From contig WPDH01000088.1 of NCBI GenBank assembly GCA_019137255.1, forward strand, positions 165,614-229,613: 64,000 nt of DNA, given 5' to 3'. The notes under the pieces were generated by a model. That model was not told the origin of the DNA and did no database searches. It worked only from the letters and a program-made list of their open reading frames with translations. Both the position numbers and the translations under genes were made by a program. This document shows, piece by piece, positions 22,121 to 34,293 of the stretch (positions within the stretch are counted from its first letter, which is position 1; each line of letters begins with the position of its first letter). Origin of the DNA: Corinectria fuckeliana (taxonomy: Eukaryota; Ascomycota; Sordariomycetes; Hypocreales; Nectriaceae).

Positions 22121-23112
22121 ATGGACTCTTTACACGCGTTGGGCCAGTCGGTATCGGCCCTGTCGCCGGCCCAATGGTGCCAGACCTTCTTCCTCCTCGC
22201 CACATGCCTCATCGTGGCCATCCAAGCACTCCCGAAAGAAGTTCGCAGCGCCGTAATGGACTACGGCGCAAGGCGGCCCCAGGAATGTGCATATGGGACA
22301 AGGAGGCTTGGAACCATGTCGAGACTCTTGACCAAGCTGACTGACGTTGGGGCGGTCCCCCACTCTTGGTTCCTACACTTTTATATAGTGTCGGTATCCT
22401 CTTCCGCGTTTTGGGCATGGCAGTATATCCAGAGAGGCAATATTGTGAGAGAAGTAGCGAAGCTGCAGGACAGATCCGGGGAACCGTCGATGGAACTGGG
22501 CCAGGTGTACCTGGCGTGGTTGCTGATGGCGGTGCAAGGCTCGAGGAGGCTCTACGAGAGCCTGTATGTGTCGAAACCGGGGTCGTCCCCAATGTGGGTC
22601 GTCCATTGGGCCCTAGGACTGGTCTTCTACTCTGCTATCGGCGTCTCCGTCTGGGTTGAGGGTTCGAGTATGTTGTCTTGGCCTTGTCTGGATCTACAAC
22701 TGACTGACCACGCATAGGTGCGGTTCTTGAGTCTTGGGAGCTGTCTCACCAAGGTCCGCTTCTCGTGCGACGAAGAACGTCGCTGGGATTCCTGCTGTAT
22801 GTACTCGCCTGTCGGAAGCAGAACCAGTGCCATCTGCATCTGGCGAGTTTGAAGAAGTACACACTCCCTTACGAGGGTTGGTTCAGCTTCCTCCTCTGCC
22901 CACACTACACCTGCGAATGCCTCATCTACGTCGCCATTGCCTGGATTTCTGCACCTCTGGGCCAGATGTTTAACAAGACGGTCCTTTGCGGGCTTTTGTT
23001 CGTGACCGTGAATCTCGGAGCAACCGCGGTCGGGACGAAGAAGTGGTACGTGGAAAAATTTGGGCCGGACAAAGTGGCCGGGAGGTGGACGATGATACCC
23101 TTTGTATTCTAG
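22121..23112 (+). CDS. DFG10: Polyprenol reductase (SRD5A3/DFG10 family)
   Basis: Exons 22121-22667 and 22718-23112 encode 313 residues. The protein is a multi-pass membrane protein of the 3-oxo-5-alpha-steroid 4-dehydrogenase family. The C-terminal catalytic region shows the family blocks: QNQCHLHLASL, YTLPYEGWFSFLLCPHYTCECLIY, and KWYVEKFGPDKV...PFVF at the very end. The middle VYLAWLLMAVQGSRRLYESLYV is the usual RR(L)YE signature. DFG10 saturates the alpha-isoprene unit of polyprenol in the ER, making dolichol for N-glycosylation. The intron splits an AGT Ser codon. ATG 22121 is the first in-frame Met before the first membrane helix. Its stop lies 31 nt from the stop of the converging AlkB-like gene. 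Confidence 0.93.
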
Positions 23113-23143
23113 GCTTGCTGCACCGCTTGCCAAGCTGTCTCGT

Positions 23144-24011
23144 TTATCGCATGAGAAACTTGCCAAGCTTGTTTGCCACCTTGGAGACACCCAGAACGTC
23201 TCGATATGTCAGGCTTGTGCGGGTTTGGCGGACATTGCGGCCGTCAGCATATGCATCGGTATCCTGAAGCAGAGACCAGTTGGCGACGTTCTCGGCGGAG
23301 AGCTCGACGTCCTCCTCAATATCGTCGATTCCGTGGAGGTAGTCCGTGTAGAGCTGTTCAGTTGTGATGAGGAGGCTACGAGGTTCTTGCAGGATCCTCC
23401 AAGCGGGCTCTGGGTCTAGGGCACCGTCGTCCTTGCTGCGATGTATGTTCAAGCATAGGCTAGCGCCAAGGCTTACTGTACAGACCACTGGCCAGTACGC
23501 AGCACCATCCTATGGTAAGATGAGCATCCCGTAGCGCGGGGAGGATTATTCACCTGTGGTGTACTTAACTTGTGTGGCATGATGCCGATCCCAGGGGGAT
23601 ATTCGTTGATGAGAACATGGTTTGGCTTCTTGTGTGGGCTACCATTGAAGATATGTTCAGCCTGTCCTTCTTGGACGGGGAGTGATCGCAACCGCGAAAT
23701 TACAGGGTTCTCGAGCCAGGACGGTAGCGGAGCATCCAGTAACTTATTCTTGATAAGGTCCGAGGGCCAGGTTTGGAGTCTGCGGTGCGTGAGTTGCTTC
23801 CATCTGGGTTTGGGCGCAGCGGCAATCTGGCGAGGATGGTCAGCGGCAACCCATCCAGTGAATGCAATGCACGTACTTTTGTGAGTATCGTCTTCTCTTC
23901 TTCTTCGCTAATGAAGTTTGGGATGTAGAACGCGCTATCGGGCAGGGCAGTGATTCTCGCATGGTCCAGAGACACAGGCAGCGAGATGTCATGGCATTTG
24001 TTATCAGCCAT
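23144..24011 (-). CDS. AlkB homolog 6-like 2-oxoglutarate/Fe(II) dioxygenase, splice junction disturbed
   Basis: Minus-strand exons 24011-23877, 23826-23554 and 23509-23144 (best canonical model, 257 residues). Family blocks are clear: AFYIPNFISEEEEKTIL, PKPRWKQLTHRRLQTWP, PNHVLINEYPPGIGIMPH, DGAAYWPVVCTVSLGASL, and RTSLTYRDV with the 2-oxoglutarate-binding Arg. In this family exon 2 should end in MPHE and exon 3 start in DG, forming the HxD iron ligands. Here no GT donor gives that join. The only in-frame GT donor (GTGAAT, intron 23510-23553, 44 nt) inserts KLSTPQ between H and D, and the alternative GTTAAG donor at 23569 shifts the frame. ALKBH6-type proteins are presumed nucleic-acid or protein demethylases. 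It may be functional through unusual splicing, mutated, or affected by a sequence error. The start MADNKCHD is preferred; an in-frame ATG lies upstream at 24065. Confidence 0.8.
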
Positions 24012-25084
24012 GGCGTAGTCGGGGCTGCCTGTCTGAGGAGGGCACAGAGGCATGGCGCAAGTCATTGGTCGCCGTAAGTGAGGCGAACGCGCAACAAAGA
24101 AGAAATGCGGGTGTCCGTCTTAGTGGTGTGCACTCTTGTCGTCTGAGAGTCAATGATGATACGACCAAGGATGCGTGCATAAAGCAGGAAGAACAAGGTC
24201 TCAAGGAAGCTTGGATGTGTAGCGTCAGGTGGTGGCACACGTGCCGCTAATGAGACCAGGCAGACTGCAAGGCAACAGTGCGATTTCAACTACCCGGCGT
24301 TGATGAAACGTGACGAGGGATGAGATGGGAAGCTGCTGATGCAAGGAGGACGAGGAGGACGAAGGGGTGCTGACTGCCTGTTTTTCTTTGCGATGATTGA
24401 GGGTTGAAATTGGTCTTTATTTAGATTCTCCTCTGTGCCCGCCGAATGACAAGCAGTTCTTGTTAAGAAGTATCCCGATTCCATTCTCAATCTAGACATT
24501 CTCTTAGAGACGGCGGGCTGGTAGCGGTGAGAAGCACTGAAACCTCTGTGCGATTTGGCTCTGTTAGCCACTGAGCCCAGCAAAACTGCGGTTGGAGTCG
24601 CTGTGGACCGCCGTACCCCCCCCCTTGTAGCCGGCCAATCATGTTGGAGCCAGCCATCAACCTGCCCTGGAAGGACAGACTTTGTCTCGCGGCTTGGGCC
24701 AAAGTCCCGTTTTCATCTGTCATTCCCAAACAAGGTTCGTTCAGCTTCGAGCCAAACGCCGACAATCGACTCTTCGCAGCATCCATCCCTCATCCAAGAC
24801 CCAACGAGCCCTCGATCCTCCGCAGCCTCTTCATTTCGTGCTGCTGTGGCGCCCACTTTGCCTCGCCCGCGCCCGCGTCCTGCGTGAACCTCTTCGATCC
24901 GCGCCCCTTGGCACGCCGTGCTCGCCGTGCTCGCCTTCTCCCCCAACACGTCCACTCCAAGCGATAGGGGCTGGTTCGATCTAGCACCACGCCCTCGACG
25001 CGAATCAGTCGCCCCCTTTACGCCGACCCTCACCGTCATCTCCAGGATGGTGGTAGCTACTCGTCCTCCTCGCAGGTAAATGAT
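24012..25084. promoter_or_regulatory. 1.07-kb divergent promoter region (AlkB-like / HOS4)
   Basis: The region separates two divergent start codons and has no recognisable gene. The HOS4 side from about 24660 is a pyrimidine- and GC-rich leader holding upstream ATGs. Confidence 0.55.
25047..25079 (+). other. uORF 1 in HOS4 leader (10 aa)
   Basis: ATG at 25047 opens a 10-codon frame ending in TAA at 25077-25079, six nucleotides before the HOS4 start at 25085. It is not in frame with HOS4. It matters only if the mRNA starts upstream of 25047. Confidence 0.5.
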
Positions 25085-25259
25085 ATGGATGCGCATAATG
25101 CTGCCCAGTCCGACCAGACGAGGCCTGTTGGCGCTTCCCCTCAGCGGCCCGGCCCCGGGCGTGAGACCACTGCCTCGCCCGCGCCTACGAGCCCCAAGCT
25201 CGCGTCTCCCGCCAAAGAGCCACGTCCCGTCGCGAATCTGTCCGCCGTCCCCGATCTAG
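25080..25259 (+). other. uORF 2 overlapping the HOS4 start (59 aa)
   Basis: ATG at 25080 lies immediately after the first uORF's stop codon and opens a 59-codon frame in a different phase, running across the HOS4 start and ending at 25257-25259. Ribosomes that use it cannot initiate at HOS4. Confidence 0.45.
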
Positions 25260-28200
25260 ACCCCCCCGAAGACCGCGATTCAGATGCGGAGACGATTGTC
25301 CTTCCCGGCAAAGACGGCCACTCCCCCTCCAAGGCCCGCAAGGTGAGACAGGAAGACAAGAGCGATGGCGACGGCGACGCGGCCAAGCCCCCGCCTAAAC
25401 CCTTCGGCTCCCACGATGTTGAAAAACCTCCAGCCCCCCGAGGTCTCAACGACGTTGTCAGAAGGAAGCGCTTGGTCGGCCACCTCGACCGTGATAAGCA
25501 GCCTCGAAGCAAGGACGCCTCCAGTGGTTTGAGCTCGGCTCCCGCATCCCCACCCCAGCACCAGCATCAGCACAAACAACGTCGACGGTCCGATGGCCCC
25601 CGCTCCTCCTCCGATTCCGAACAGGCCCACCCTAGGCCTCCCAAAACACTTCTCCGCGACAAGCTCAAGTCTGGTGAGCGTCTGCTTCCGCACAAGCGCA
25701 AGGTCCCCAAGCTGGATTCCGACGACGAGGCCGACAGCCGCAAGGCTCGGCGCCAACGCACCACCAGTGCAGGCATCGATTCCAGCCGCCTGCACAAGGA
25801 TCACAAGCCTCCGCCATCCAAGTTTCACCACGATTCTCGATCGATTTCCCCGCCGCCTCGAACTCACCGACGAAGTGCTTCCTCACAGCTTCCTTCCTAT
25901 ACCCCCAACGGCCTCGGCCAGAAGAAGAAGCGCCTACCGACGCCATTACAACCTACCGACTATCTCTCTGACGACTCCTCTGCTAGCGGAAGCCCACACC
26001 CTCGCAGCTCGAAGCTCCGCGGCCTAGCGACGCCTGTCACGGGCGATCCCAATGCCTCCCCAGTCAAATTGGCGCCACATAAAAAACATCTTGACGCTCA
26101 CGGTCAGACCTTCCTGGCCCGCGCCTGCGCTCGAGGCGAGTATGACGGCGCCAAACACCGGCTTGGCGAGAGACCCGAGGACTTGAACGTTGCTGACTAC
26201 GCCGGCAACACTCCCTTGCAAATTGCCGCAATTAATGGTTGTGAGAACATCGTCAAGCTTTTGATTGAGGCTGGCTGTAATCTGGATTGTGTTAACTACG
26301 ACAAAGACACTCCATTGCTAGACGCAGTCGATAACGGCCATCTGGGCGTGGTGAAGTTGTTGTTGGACGCTGGTGTCAACCCCCGCAAGGCCAACGTGAA
26401 CGGCGAGGAGCCCATCGACCGAGTGAGCGATGATACCCAGAATGCTGCTGAGATCAGAGCTGCTCTTGTGGAGGCAAAAAAACGAGCTGGTGAACGACGT
26501 CGAACCTCCGAAGAACACCCCTCTCATCACGACTCCCACGATGCGAGAGATTCCTACGCGCCGGATAGCCCTCGCCAGTCTCCTGCCACCCTGTCTGGAC
26601 TCGGCGGACGAAGAAGCGGGACGGTGCGATCGACCAAAACAAGAAACGACTTACTTTACATGCCTCTCGACGACAAGACTCTCAGACAGGCCGCCGGTCG
26701 CGGTGACGAAGAGACTGTGGCCCGGATTCTTCAGGTCAAGGAGGGATACGATGACCCCGAATCAATGGTTGCTGCCGCAAGAGGTGGCCACGACTTAGTT
26801 ATTCAACTACTCCTAGGCTTAGGAGGCGCCCGTCCGGATCCAGCCCCTGTATCCTCCATACAACCAGAGTTTGCAACACCAATACTTGCAGCTATTGGGC
26901 AAGAGAATATCAAAGTCTTGGAGCTACTTTTAGAACAGCAGGGGTTTGATCCGACGAGGCGCATGGAAGGAGAAACATACTATGAGATTGCCCGCCGCCG
27001 ACAAGGGACGAACTGGAAGGAGGAAGAACACATGCTCAAAAACGCGTATGATGAATACAAGCGCAGCCACAAGGATTCGATAAGGGCAAAATCACCTAGT
27101 CGACGCGATCGAGAGAAGGAACGTGAAGAGCGGGAGGCTAAGAGGGCTAGGCGAGCTGAGGCGAAGGAGGAGGTATGGCAGCGCAAGCGGAACCTCTCGA
27201 GCCCCTCGCGAGAGGCTGAGCCGAGAAAAAGGGCCGGCATGCCGAAGCTCACTAGCCCCAGGGAGAAACGGAAGTCCGAGTCCTTTGCAACCCACGGGGA
27301 CGAGCAGCCTCAAAAGCGCGGTCCCGGACGACCCAAGAAGGAAGATCGACTCTCCTCGATTACTGTCTCAGATCGCGAGCTTTCACCTACCGTTTCCCAT
27401 AAGCAGCTCAAGACCAAGCGCATCGAGTCTGACGCCGCCGGCGTATCATCTGAAGGCGAAACGGTCAAACCCAGGAGGAAACTTGTTTCCAAGGGCGAGT
27501 TGCAAAGGGGAGAGCGAGAAAAACAGAGGCGTGCTAGCATGGTGTCCAACGCTTCGTCACTGAAAGAAACCCCCCTGAGTCCCCATGACTCCAGGCATGA
27601 TGAGCCATCCGAGAAGCATAGGAATGAGAAACTGTCCGAGAAATACCACGATCGTACGAAGGCCCTGAAGCGAGACGAATCCAGAGACCGCCTCGCAATG
27701 TCTGGCGACGGATCGACCAAGAGGCATCGAACTAGCATCACCCCCGACCGACCCAGCAACGGCGACAAGGATGACAGTGAAGCCCCTATGAAGCGGCGAC
27801 GTCTTGACGGCGAAGGCAAAGAGAAGCGACAGAAGCGGTCACTCTCCTCAGACGAGCGACCCCGGAAATCCACCGCCTCTCTAGACCAGCCAACCAAGCA
27901 TTCATCCAAGTCTACTCAGAAACTTCACGATGATGATCGTCGGGGGTCACGTCTCGACCTCCATCGCGGAGATTCAGTGCGATCTAGCGGCAGCGAAAAG
28001 CAGACTCGCGTCAAATCTGAGGATACTGACGTGGCTATGCAGGACGCTGTTGATTCAATAAAACCTTTAGCTGAAAGTGACACCCAAGCAGCCCGAGAAA
28101 AGGAATCCGAGCAGAAGAGGCAGCGCCTCCACGAGCAAGAGGAGGCGAGAAAGAAGAAGATGAAGGAAGAGGAAGAAGCACGCAAGCGTGTCGAAGCTGA

Positions 28201-29770
28201 AGAGAAGAGGAAACGAGAGCAAGAGGAAGCCCGGAGAAGGGCAGAGGAGGAAGAGATGAAGCGAAAGGAAGAAATCAAACGGAAAGAAGAGCTTCAGCGG
28301 AAGGAAGAAGAGAGAAAACGAAGAGAGGAGGAAGAACGCGAGGCCGAACGGAAGCGGAAAATCGAGGAGGAGCGGAAACGACAAGAAGAGGAAGAGCGGC
28401 AGCGACGCGAGGCCGAAGAGAAAGTCCGTCTCGAGGAGGAAGAGAAACGGAGAATAGAAGAGGAGAGGAAGAGGAAGGAAGAGGAAGAGCGAAAGGAACG
28501 CGAGGAGGAAGAAAGACTTCGTCGAGAGCAGCTTGAGAGAGAAGCAGCCGAAGAAGCTCGACGACAACGCGAAGAAGAGGAACGCAAGGAGCGTGAGCGA
28601 CGAGAGAAGGCCCACCGGGAGGAGATGGAGAGAAAAAGAGCTGCCCGCGAAGCCGAGCTGCGACGGCTGCGGGAAGAGCAGGAACGCATACGGCTGGACA
28701 AGTTGCCACCGTTGCTGAGGTGGCTCGATACGTGCCCGAACCCGAAGCTTCCCTCCATTACCGAGAAGTTCAAGCGCATGCAAGGCGTCCGATACGACAC
28801 CATCCGGCCTGAGACAAATCGAACTGCAGAAGGCCGTGAGCAATGGGTTCTCAATACACACGTTGCTCTCCTTCTTGGCGAGAAGGACCTTGATCTCTCA
28901 AGATGTAAGGACCTCCTTGTACCAATGACAATCTTGCACTGATGCTAACCGAGCCTTCAGATACCGCTTGGGAACGCGTTCCAGTCTCTTCTCTTGCCAA
29001 GAAGTCGCTCTGGAGAGTCGAGTGGAAGCTCTACTCTCTGGTATCTGAGAAGCTGTGGGATCTCGGACTACAGCTCCCCAACTACTATGGCGAGGAAGAT
29101 CCATATACTTTGCGCTTCCAAACAAAGGAGCGACTCAAGATGGAGGCCTGGGAGAGATTTCTCAATACCGACATGTTCTTCGTGAAGGTAGGATACAAAT
29201 GTCTCATCATGCTTTCAAGGGGACGGCTCACTAACTTGCATCTAGGTGTCGGATTTAATGTATACAGTTCCAAACGTCCCACATCTCCGGAACATCCAGC
29301 TTGGGGTCGAGTACCGCGAGCTCTTAGAGACGGAGGCACAAGGATTTGGCTGGACAGCAACACAGAAATGGAAGTCGGATCCGGATGCAAGCCGCTATCA
29401 TGGATTTGCTCCGCGATACAGGTACTACATTGACGGATCATTGGTGGGTGAAGACATGCCGTCGGTACATCAGACGAGCAAAGTGCCGTTCCCCGAAAAA
29501 CGAGTCCCTCGACGAGGCTTGTTACAAGTCTACCCGGATGATCCTGAGTACGCTCAAGTGTGCGTGGAGCAGGGCCTCGAGCACCTTTTGAATGGCCACA
29601 TGAGCCCGGTCTTAGTGAACGGCATTCACACGTCCCCAATTAGCCAGAAATCTGCCACCCCAGCTAGGTCTTTTGCCAATGGCACGACCAAGGTTCTGCT
29701 GTCCAGCTCAACGGATGAGCACATGGCCATGAATGGGTTGACGAATGGCATAAACGGATCTCCGGCCTGA
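25085..29770 (+). CDS. HOS4: Ankyrin-repeat protein, Set3 complex subunit Hos4-like
   Basis: Exons 25085-28904, 28961-29187 and 29246-29770 give 1523 residues. Residues 1-335 are disordered, charged and Pro/Ser-rich. Residues about 340-465 carry ankyrin repeats (YAGNTPLQIAAINGCENIVKLL, KDTPLLDAVDNGHLGVVKLLLDAG), and 535-655 holds further degenerate ones. A basic, Ser-rich segment includes an AT-hook-like RGPGRPKK near residue 744. Residues about 1000-1205 form a long Glu/Arg/Lys coiled coil. The C-terminal 300 residues (PPLLRWLDTC ... YRYYIDGSLVGEDMP) form a conserved fungal domain. In yeast, Hos4 is a subunit of the Set3 histone deacetylase complex, which represses meiotic genes. Orthology is by architecture and C-terminal similarity. 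Both introns are supported by phase and branch sites. Two upstream ATGs precede the start. Confidence 0.85.
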
Positions 29771-30751
29771 GCCTAGCATAAGAGTGACTAAGGCGTAGGG
29801 ACGATAATGGGGAAGAAGTGCCTATACTACCTTTTTTGAGATTCTCTTTGTCAGAGTAACGATCATGGACGGCGCAGGCAGACAGACAGACCGATGCCCT
29901 TGTCTGGTTTGCTCTTTTTGTTTTACCCTTTGAGGTAGTTGATGGGGTATCTACCTGGACTAGGTGGGACAGGTTGGGATATGCAAAGGGCAATGATGGG
30001 GCTCGACGATGACATTTGCAGGCCTTTTGATGTCGAGAGACTGGAAGTGATTACGAAGGACGTGTGGAAGACGAACGGCACTGGCCTGTTGAAGAATTCT
30101 GATGTCCGAGTTGAACACCAACTTTGGAAGTGATGGTTGCAGAACCTTGTAACAAGCCAAAGGCAACACAAATTAAACAGCTACCATTACGAACAGGCAA
30201 GACACCTGGTGTGTTTCAGGTGATTGACGAGGTCTGACAAGGCACGTCACCGTATGAGATTGGATATCTTGCGAGTGTTGTGAGAATGCTGCTTGCTTGA
30301 ACAGGCGAACAGGCCAACGGATTCGGGCTCGCCGGACCATGCCGTTGAGGTGAAGTAGGCTAGGTATGTACCTAGGAACGAAAGATGAGGGGAATGAAGG
30401 AAACACTAGACTACAGGTTGGCCGTACCCAGCCAGCGAACGGACAGTGACAATGAGGATTTAGATAGGTCAGAGGCAAATGCTGCGAAAGCCGAAACTAA
30501 GGTGTGAAGGGTGGGAAAGGTCAGGCCCCACTCACTCGCTGGCTGACATCACACTGGCTGGTGGCGGTTACAACCACAATGAAAAATTTACCCCACCATG
30601 CAGACAATTCATCACACGCAATTGCAACTATCACAGACAAGCCGCGCCTGTGACACCTCCAACGACGGAACCGAGACCGATCCTGCATCTCGACCTAAAC
30701 CCAGGCTAGACTGAGAGACTCAGACCGCCGCCGCAGCCGCCAGCCGCCGCC
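29771..30751. other. Intergenic: HOS4 3' flank and RBG1 promoter
   Basis: No gene was recognised. A palindromic-type TAGGTATGTACCTAGG motif lies at 30360-30375. The last 200 bases are the likely RBG1 promoter and leader. Confidence 0.55.
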
Positions 30752-32586
30752 ATGTCGACCACGGTGGACAAGGTTCGTTGACGCTCTCTACGCAAATGCC
30801 CGCTCGCCTGCCACTGTCGATGTCGATGTCGCTAACCGGAGAAACCCAAACCAACAGATCAAGGAGATTGAGGCCGAAGTACGTTGACTACCTATGAAAC
30901 CCCCCTTCCCCCGGACGAGACACACGCCCCTCTCGACCTTGACCCGCGGTCGCTCGATCTAACCCCCCCCCTCCCCGATAGATGGCCAAGACCCAGAAGA
31001 ACAAGGCGACGTCGTATCATCTGGGCCAGCTCAAGGCGAAACTCGCCAAGCTCAAGCGAGAGCTGCTGACGCCCTCGAGCAGCGGTGGTGGTGGCGCCGG
31101 CGCCGGCTTCGATGTGGCCAGAACCGGTGTCGCCAGCATCGGCTTCATTGGCTTCCCCTCGGTGGGCAAGAGTACGCTGATGTCCCATCTCACGGGGCAA
31201 CACTCGGAGGCGGCCGCATACGAATTCACGACCCTGACCTCGGTGCCTGGCCAGGTCGTCTATAACGGTTAGTTTGTTTTCTCCCGGGGTCTCTCCCGCT
31301 TGGCTCCTGCGGTCCCTCCTCTTCCTCCTCCTCCTCCTCCTTTTCACCCGCCTGCCACCCGTCGCTTCGTGCCCAACATGGTGGCTTTTTGCTATGGCTG
31401 ACTTTGGACGACGCAGGCGCCCCCTTGCAGATGATTGATCTTCCCGGAATTATCGAGGGTGCCAAGGATGGCCGAGGACGAGGTAGACAGGTTATCGCTG
31501 TCGCTAAGACATGCCACCTGATCTTCATTGTGTTGGACGTCAACAAGCCTCTGACGGACAAGCGAGTCATCGAGGCCGAGCTGGAAGGCTTCGGCATCCG
31601 CATTAACAAAGAGCCCCCGAACATCACCTTCAAGAAGAAAGATAAGGGTGGCCTCAACATCACTAACACGGTGCCTCTGACCCACATTGACAACGATGAG
31701 ATCAAGGCCGTCATGAGCGAGTACCGCATCAACTCGGCCGACATTACCATTCGATGCGATGCCACTGTTGACGATCTGATCGACATCCTTGAGGCCAAGA
31801 GTCGAAGGTAAATGAAGAAGGCCGCCAGGGGACAATACCACTCTCCCAGGGGATCATGACGTGCTAACGTCTGCCTACCAGCTACATCCCAGTGGTTTAC
31901 TGCCTCAACAAGATCGACTCAATCAGCATCGAGGAGCTGGATCTCTTGTATCGAATCCCTAACGCGGTGCCAATCAGCTCGGAGCACGGGTGGAACATCG
32001 ACGAGCTGATGGAGCTGATGTGGGACAAGCTCAACCTAGTCCGAGTGTACACGAAGCCCAAGGGCAAGCAGCCGGACTACTCGCAACCCGTCGTTCTCCG
32101 GTCCACGCGTTGCACGGTGGAAGAATTTGTAAGTTGGCTCCCAACTGCGACCTCCTTTGCCACATGCGGACGCTGGGCATTGTCACACCCCACCGGTTTT
32201 GTGATTACTGACTGGAGATGCCTGTCCAGTGCAACGCCATCCATCGGAGTATCACTGAGGTGTTTAAAACGGCCATTGTGTACGGGAAGTCCGTCAAGCA
32301 CCAGCCGCAAAGGGTCGGCCTCGGGCACGAGCTGTGTGATGAGGACGTCGGTAAGTCGGCCCCAACCCCAACCCCAGACGGTGGCAAGGTGGCCAAACGC
32401 GGACACCGGGAGAGGAGCCCTGAGGCTGCCCTAGCTCACCTGCCCGACACTCGTCGGGATGTTGCATATTTGGCTGTCCCGGGGCGTTGTCTCCCCAGTC
32501 TGCTCTGTGCAGCCCAAATTTCCACGGAAGCGGCTGAGTTCCAGCCATGCTGACTTTGTTTGGTAGTCACCATTGTCAAACGATGA
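30752..32586 (+). CDS. RBG1: DRG1-type developmentally regulated GTP-binding protein
   Basis: Seven exons: 30752-30772, 30858-30878, 30982-31267, 31417-31807, 31882-32128, 32230-32350 and 32567-32586, total 368 residues (human DRG1 has 367). The first two coding exons are 21 nt each and add MSTTVDK and IKEIEAE. GTPase motifs: G1 GFPSVGKST (71-79), G3 DLPG (117-120), G4 NKID, with the Obg-type GAKDGRGRGRQVIAVAKTC block. The C-terminal TGS domain runs through KPKGKQPDYSQPVVLR to VGLGHELCDEDVVTIVKR. The last exon is 20 nt. DRG1 binds the DFRP1/Tma46 partner and resolves stalled ribosomes. All junction phases are consistent and the last two introns hold no competing coding frame. Confidence 0.96.
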
Positions 32587-34112
32587 TTACAAACTACATC
32601 GAGATGAAGGGGGAAGGCTCCGCTGGGAGCTGCTACAGTGTTGCTCGATTGGACAGCTTTCGAGAAGCCGCGTCGCGTCAAGAGGTAGCAAAAGAAAGCC
32701 CAGGCGCAACTGTCAAACAGGGTCAACGTGTGATTTAACCTCGGTCTTCACTTCGTGGGTTTAGAAATCAGGACTCAGAAGTAAGAGGAGGAGTAACGAC
32801 GCTGACACGGAAGCCCGCATCCCACATCGGAATGACGGGTAAGAGTAGTACAACAGTCAATAAGGGCAGGGCTGACACGCGATGCACGGCTACGAGTAAG
32901 TATGGCCGATGCGGAGACTGAACTCGGTCAGACACGATGATGATCAGCGCAACACTGTAGGTAGTTTCTGGGGGAGATAAGTGGCGTGGGCACTTACAGC
33001 AGCAGAAAGGCTGGCTCGGTTGATGGGCACCTAGGCCTAGAGGCTGGCACTTCTTTTGAGTGACTTGGGGGGGGGGGGGGAGACAATGGACAGGGGCTGG
33101 TTGCAGGGAACACGGAAACATGGGACATGGGGGGACTCGGGACAAGAGCAGTAACAAGCAAGCGGCGGATATTGGGTTGACCCCTACTGCAATAATCAAG
33201 AGACATTCTCAACGACGGAACATGTTGACTACGCGTGGCTGCCACAAGGCGCCACAATCTTGAGCTTGCATTCCTGCGTCTCAGCACATGGCACGTGGAA
33301 ATGAGGTTTGAGGATGGTGGGAGCTTAAGGCTTGCTTGAAGCTCAAGGCGCAAGGCTGAAGACGGACAAGGTCAAGATCAAGAACGAGAAATCGGAATAA
33401 GGAACACGTGAACTCGGACCTGGAAAAAGAGGACGCAGTGGTCCGACCTGCATAGCCGAGGGCCTCTCGATCTGCGGCCGGATTTCCCAGCAGAAGCGTG
33501 GGATGCAGGCCGGGGTGAAACAAGCCCTGCTCCTCTTGGCTTGCATCGGGCGCTTAGAGAAGAGGAGAGAGTTGTTGCTGCTGCTGACTGGGCTGGCTTA
33601 TTAGTGTCTGCGCAAGTTAGACAATTTAACCCTGGGGCGCCCTGGGTGGGGAGACTGTTCTCTCCGCTCCACGAAGTACTTGGGCCCTTTAGACTGGGGA
33701 GGCTTCGGGACGTTGACGAGCGCTCCGCCTTTCACGACGCTTCTCTTACCGCCGAGCAAGATGACGATGGTGGGTCGGCAGCGGGACTAGCGGGGATCTG
33801 AACGGATCATGGATGAGACTATTACTTCGTACTATGTAGCTACGATGGGGATGGAATCGAAATCGCCGAGGGGCGCCAGGGAGTGAGTGCGAGTGTGTGT
33901 TATGACTCGCCTTTTGTGGTCGCAGTCGCTCGGGCTCATGTGCTTCAAGGATTTGAGGTCCAAGGTCGAAAGCAAGCCTCGTTGCCAACGGGGTTTCTGC
34001 GACCGACCGGCTGACTTATTGATTTGTTGATTGACTGAGACTGAGACTGAGACTGAGACCGGGCTGGATTGTGTGCGAGCGTCATCAATGAACCGGGGGG
34101 GAGGCCAGGGAT

Positions 34113-34134
34113 AGAGAGAGAGAGAGAGAGAGAG
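34113..34134. repeat. (AG)11 microsatellite
   Basis: Uninterrupted AG dinucleotide run of 22 nt in the long intergenic region. Confidence 0.9.
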
Positions 34135-34293
34135 TTTGAGGCTTGGTGAGGCTTACGGATGCGGATAGGGATGCGGATGCGGATGCGGAACCCCCCTGTT
34201 CCCTTCTCCGTTGAGGCTGCTTCAAAGGGAATCTCCAGCGAGGTACGTAGGTAGTCTACTTGGATACTTCGTAGAGCGAGGCGACCGACGGGC

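Noticed and set aside
28067..28861. Hydrophobic Leu/Phe-rich ORF antisense to HOS4
   Set aside because: It is the reverse reading of the Glu/Lys/Arg coiled coil (GAG/AAG codons give CTC/CTT), a known artefact.
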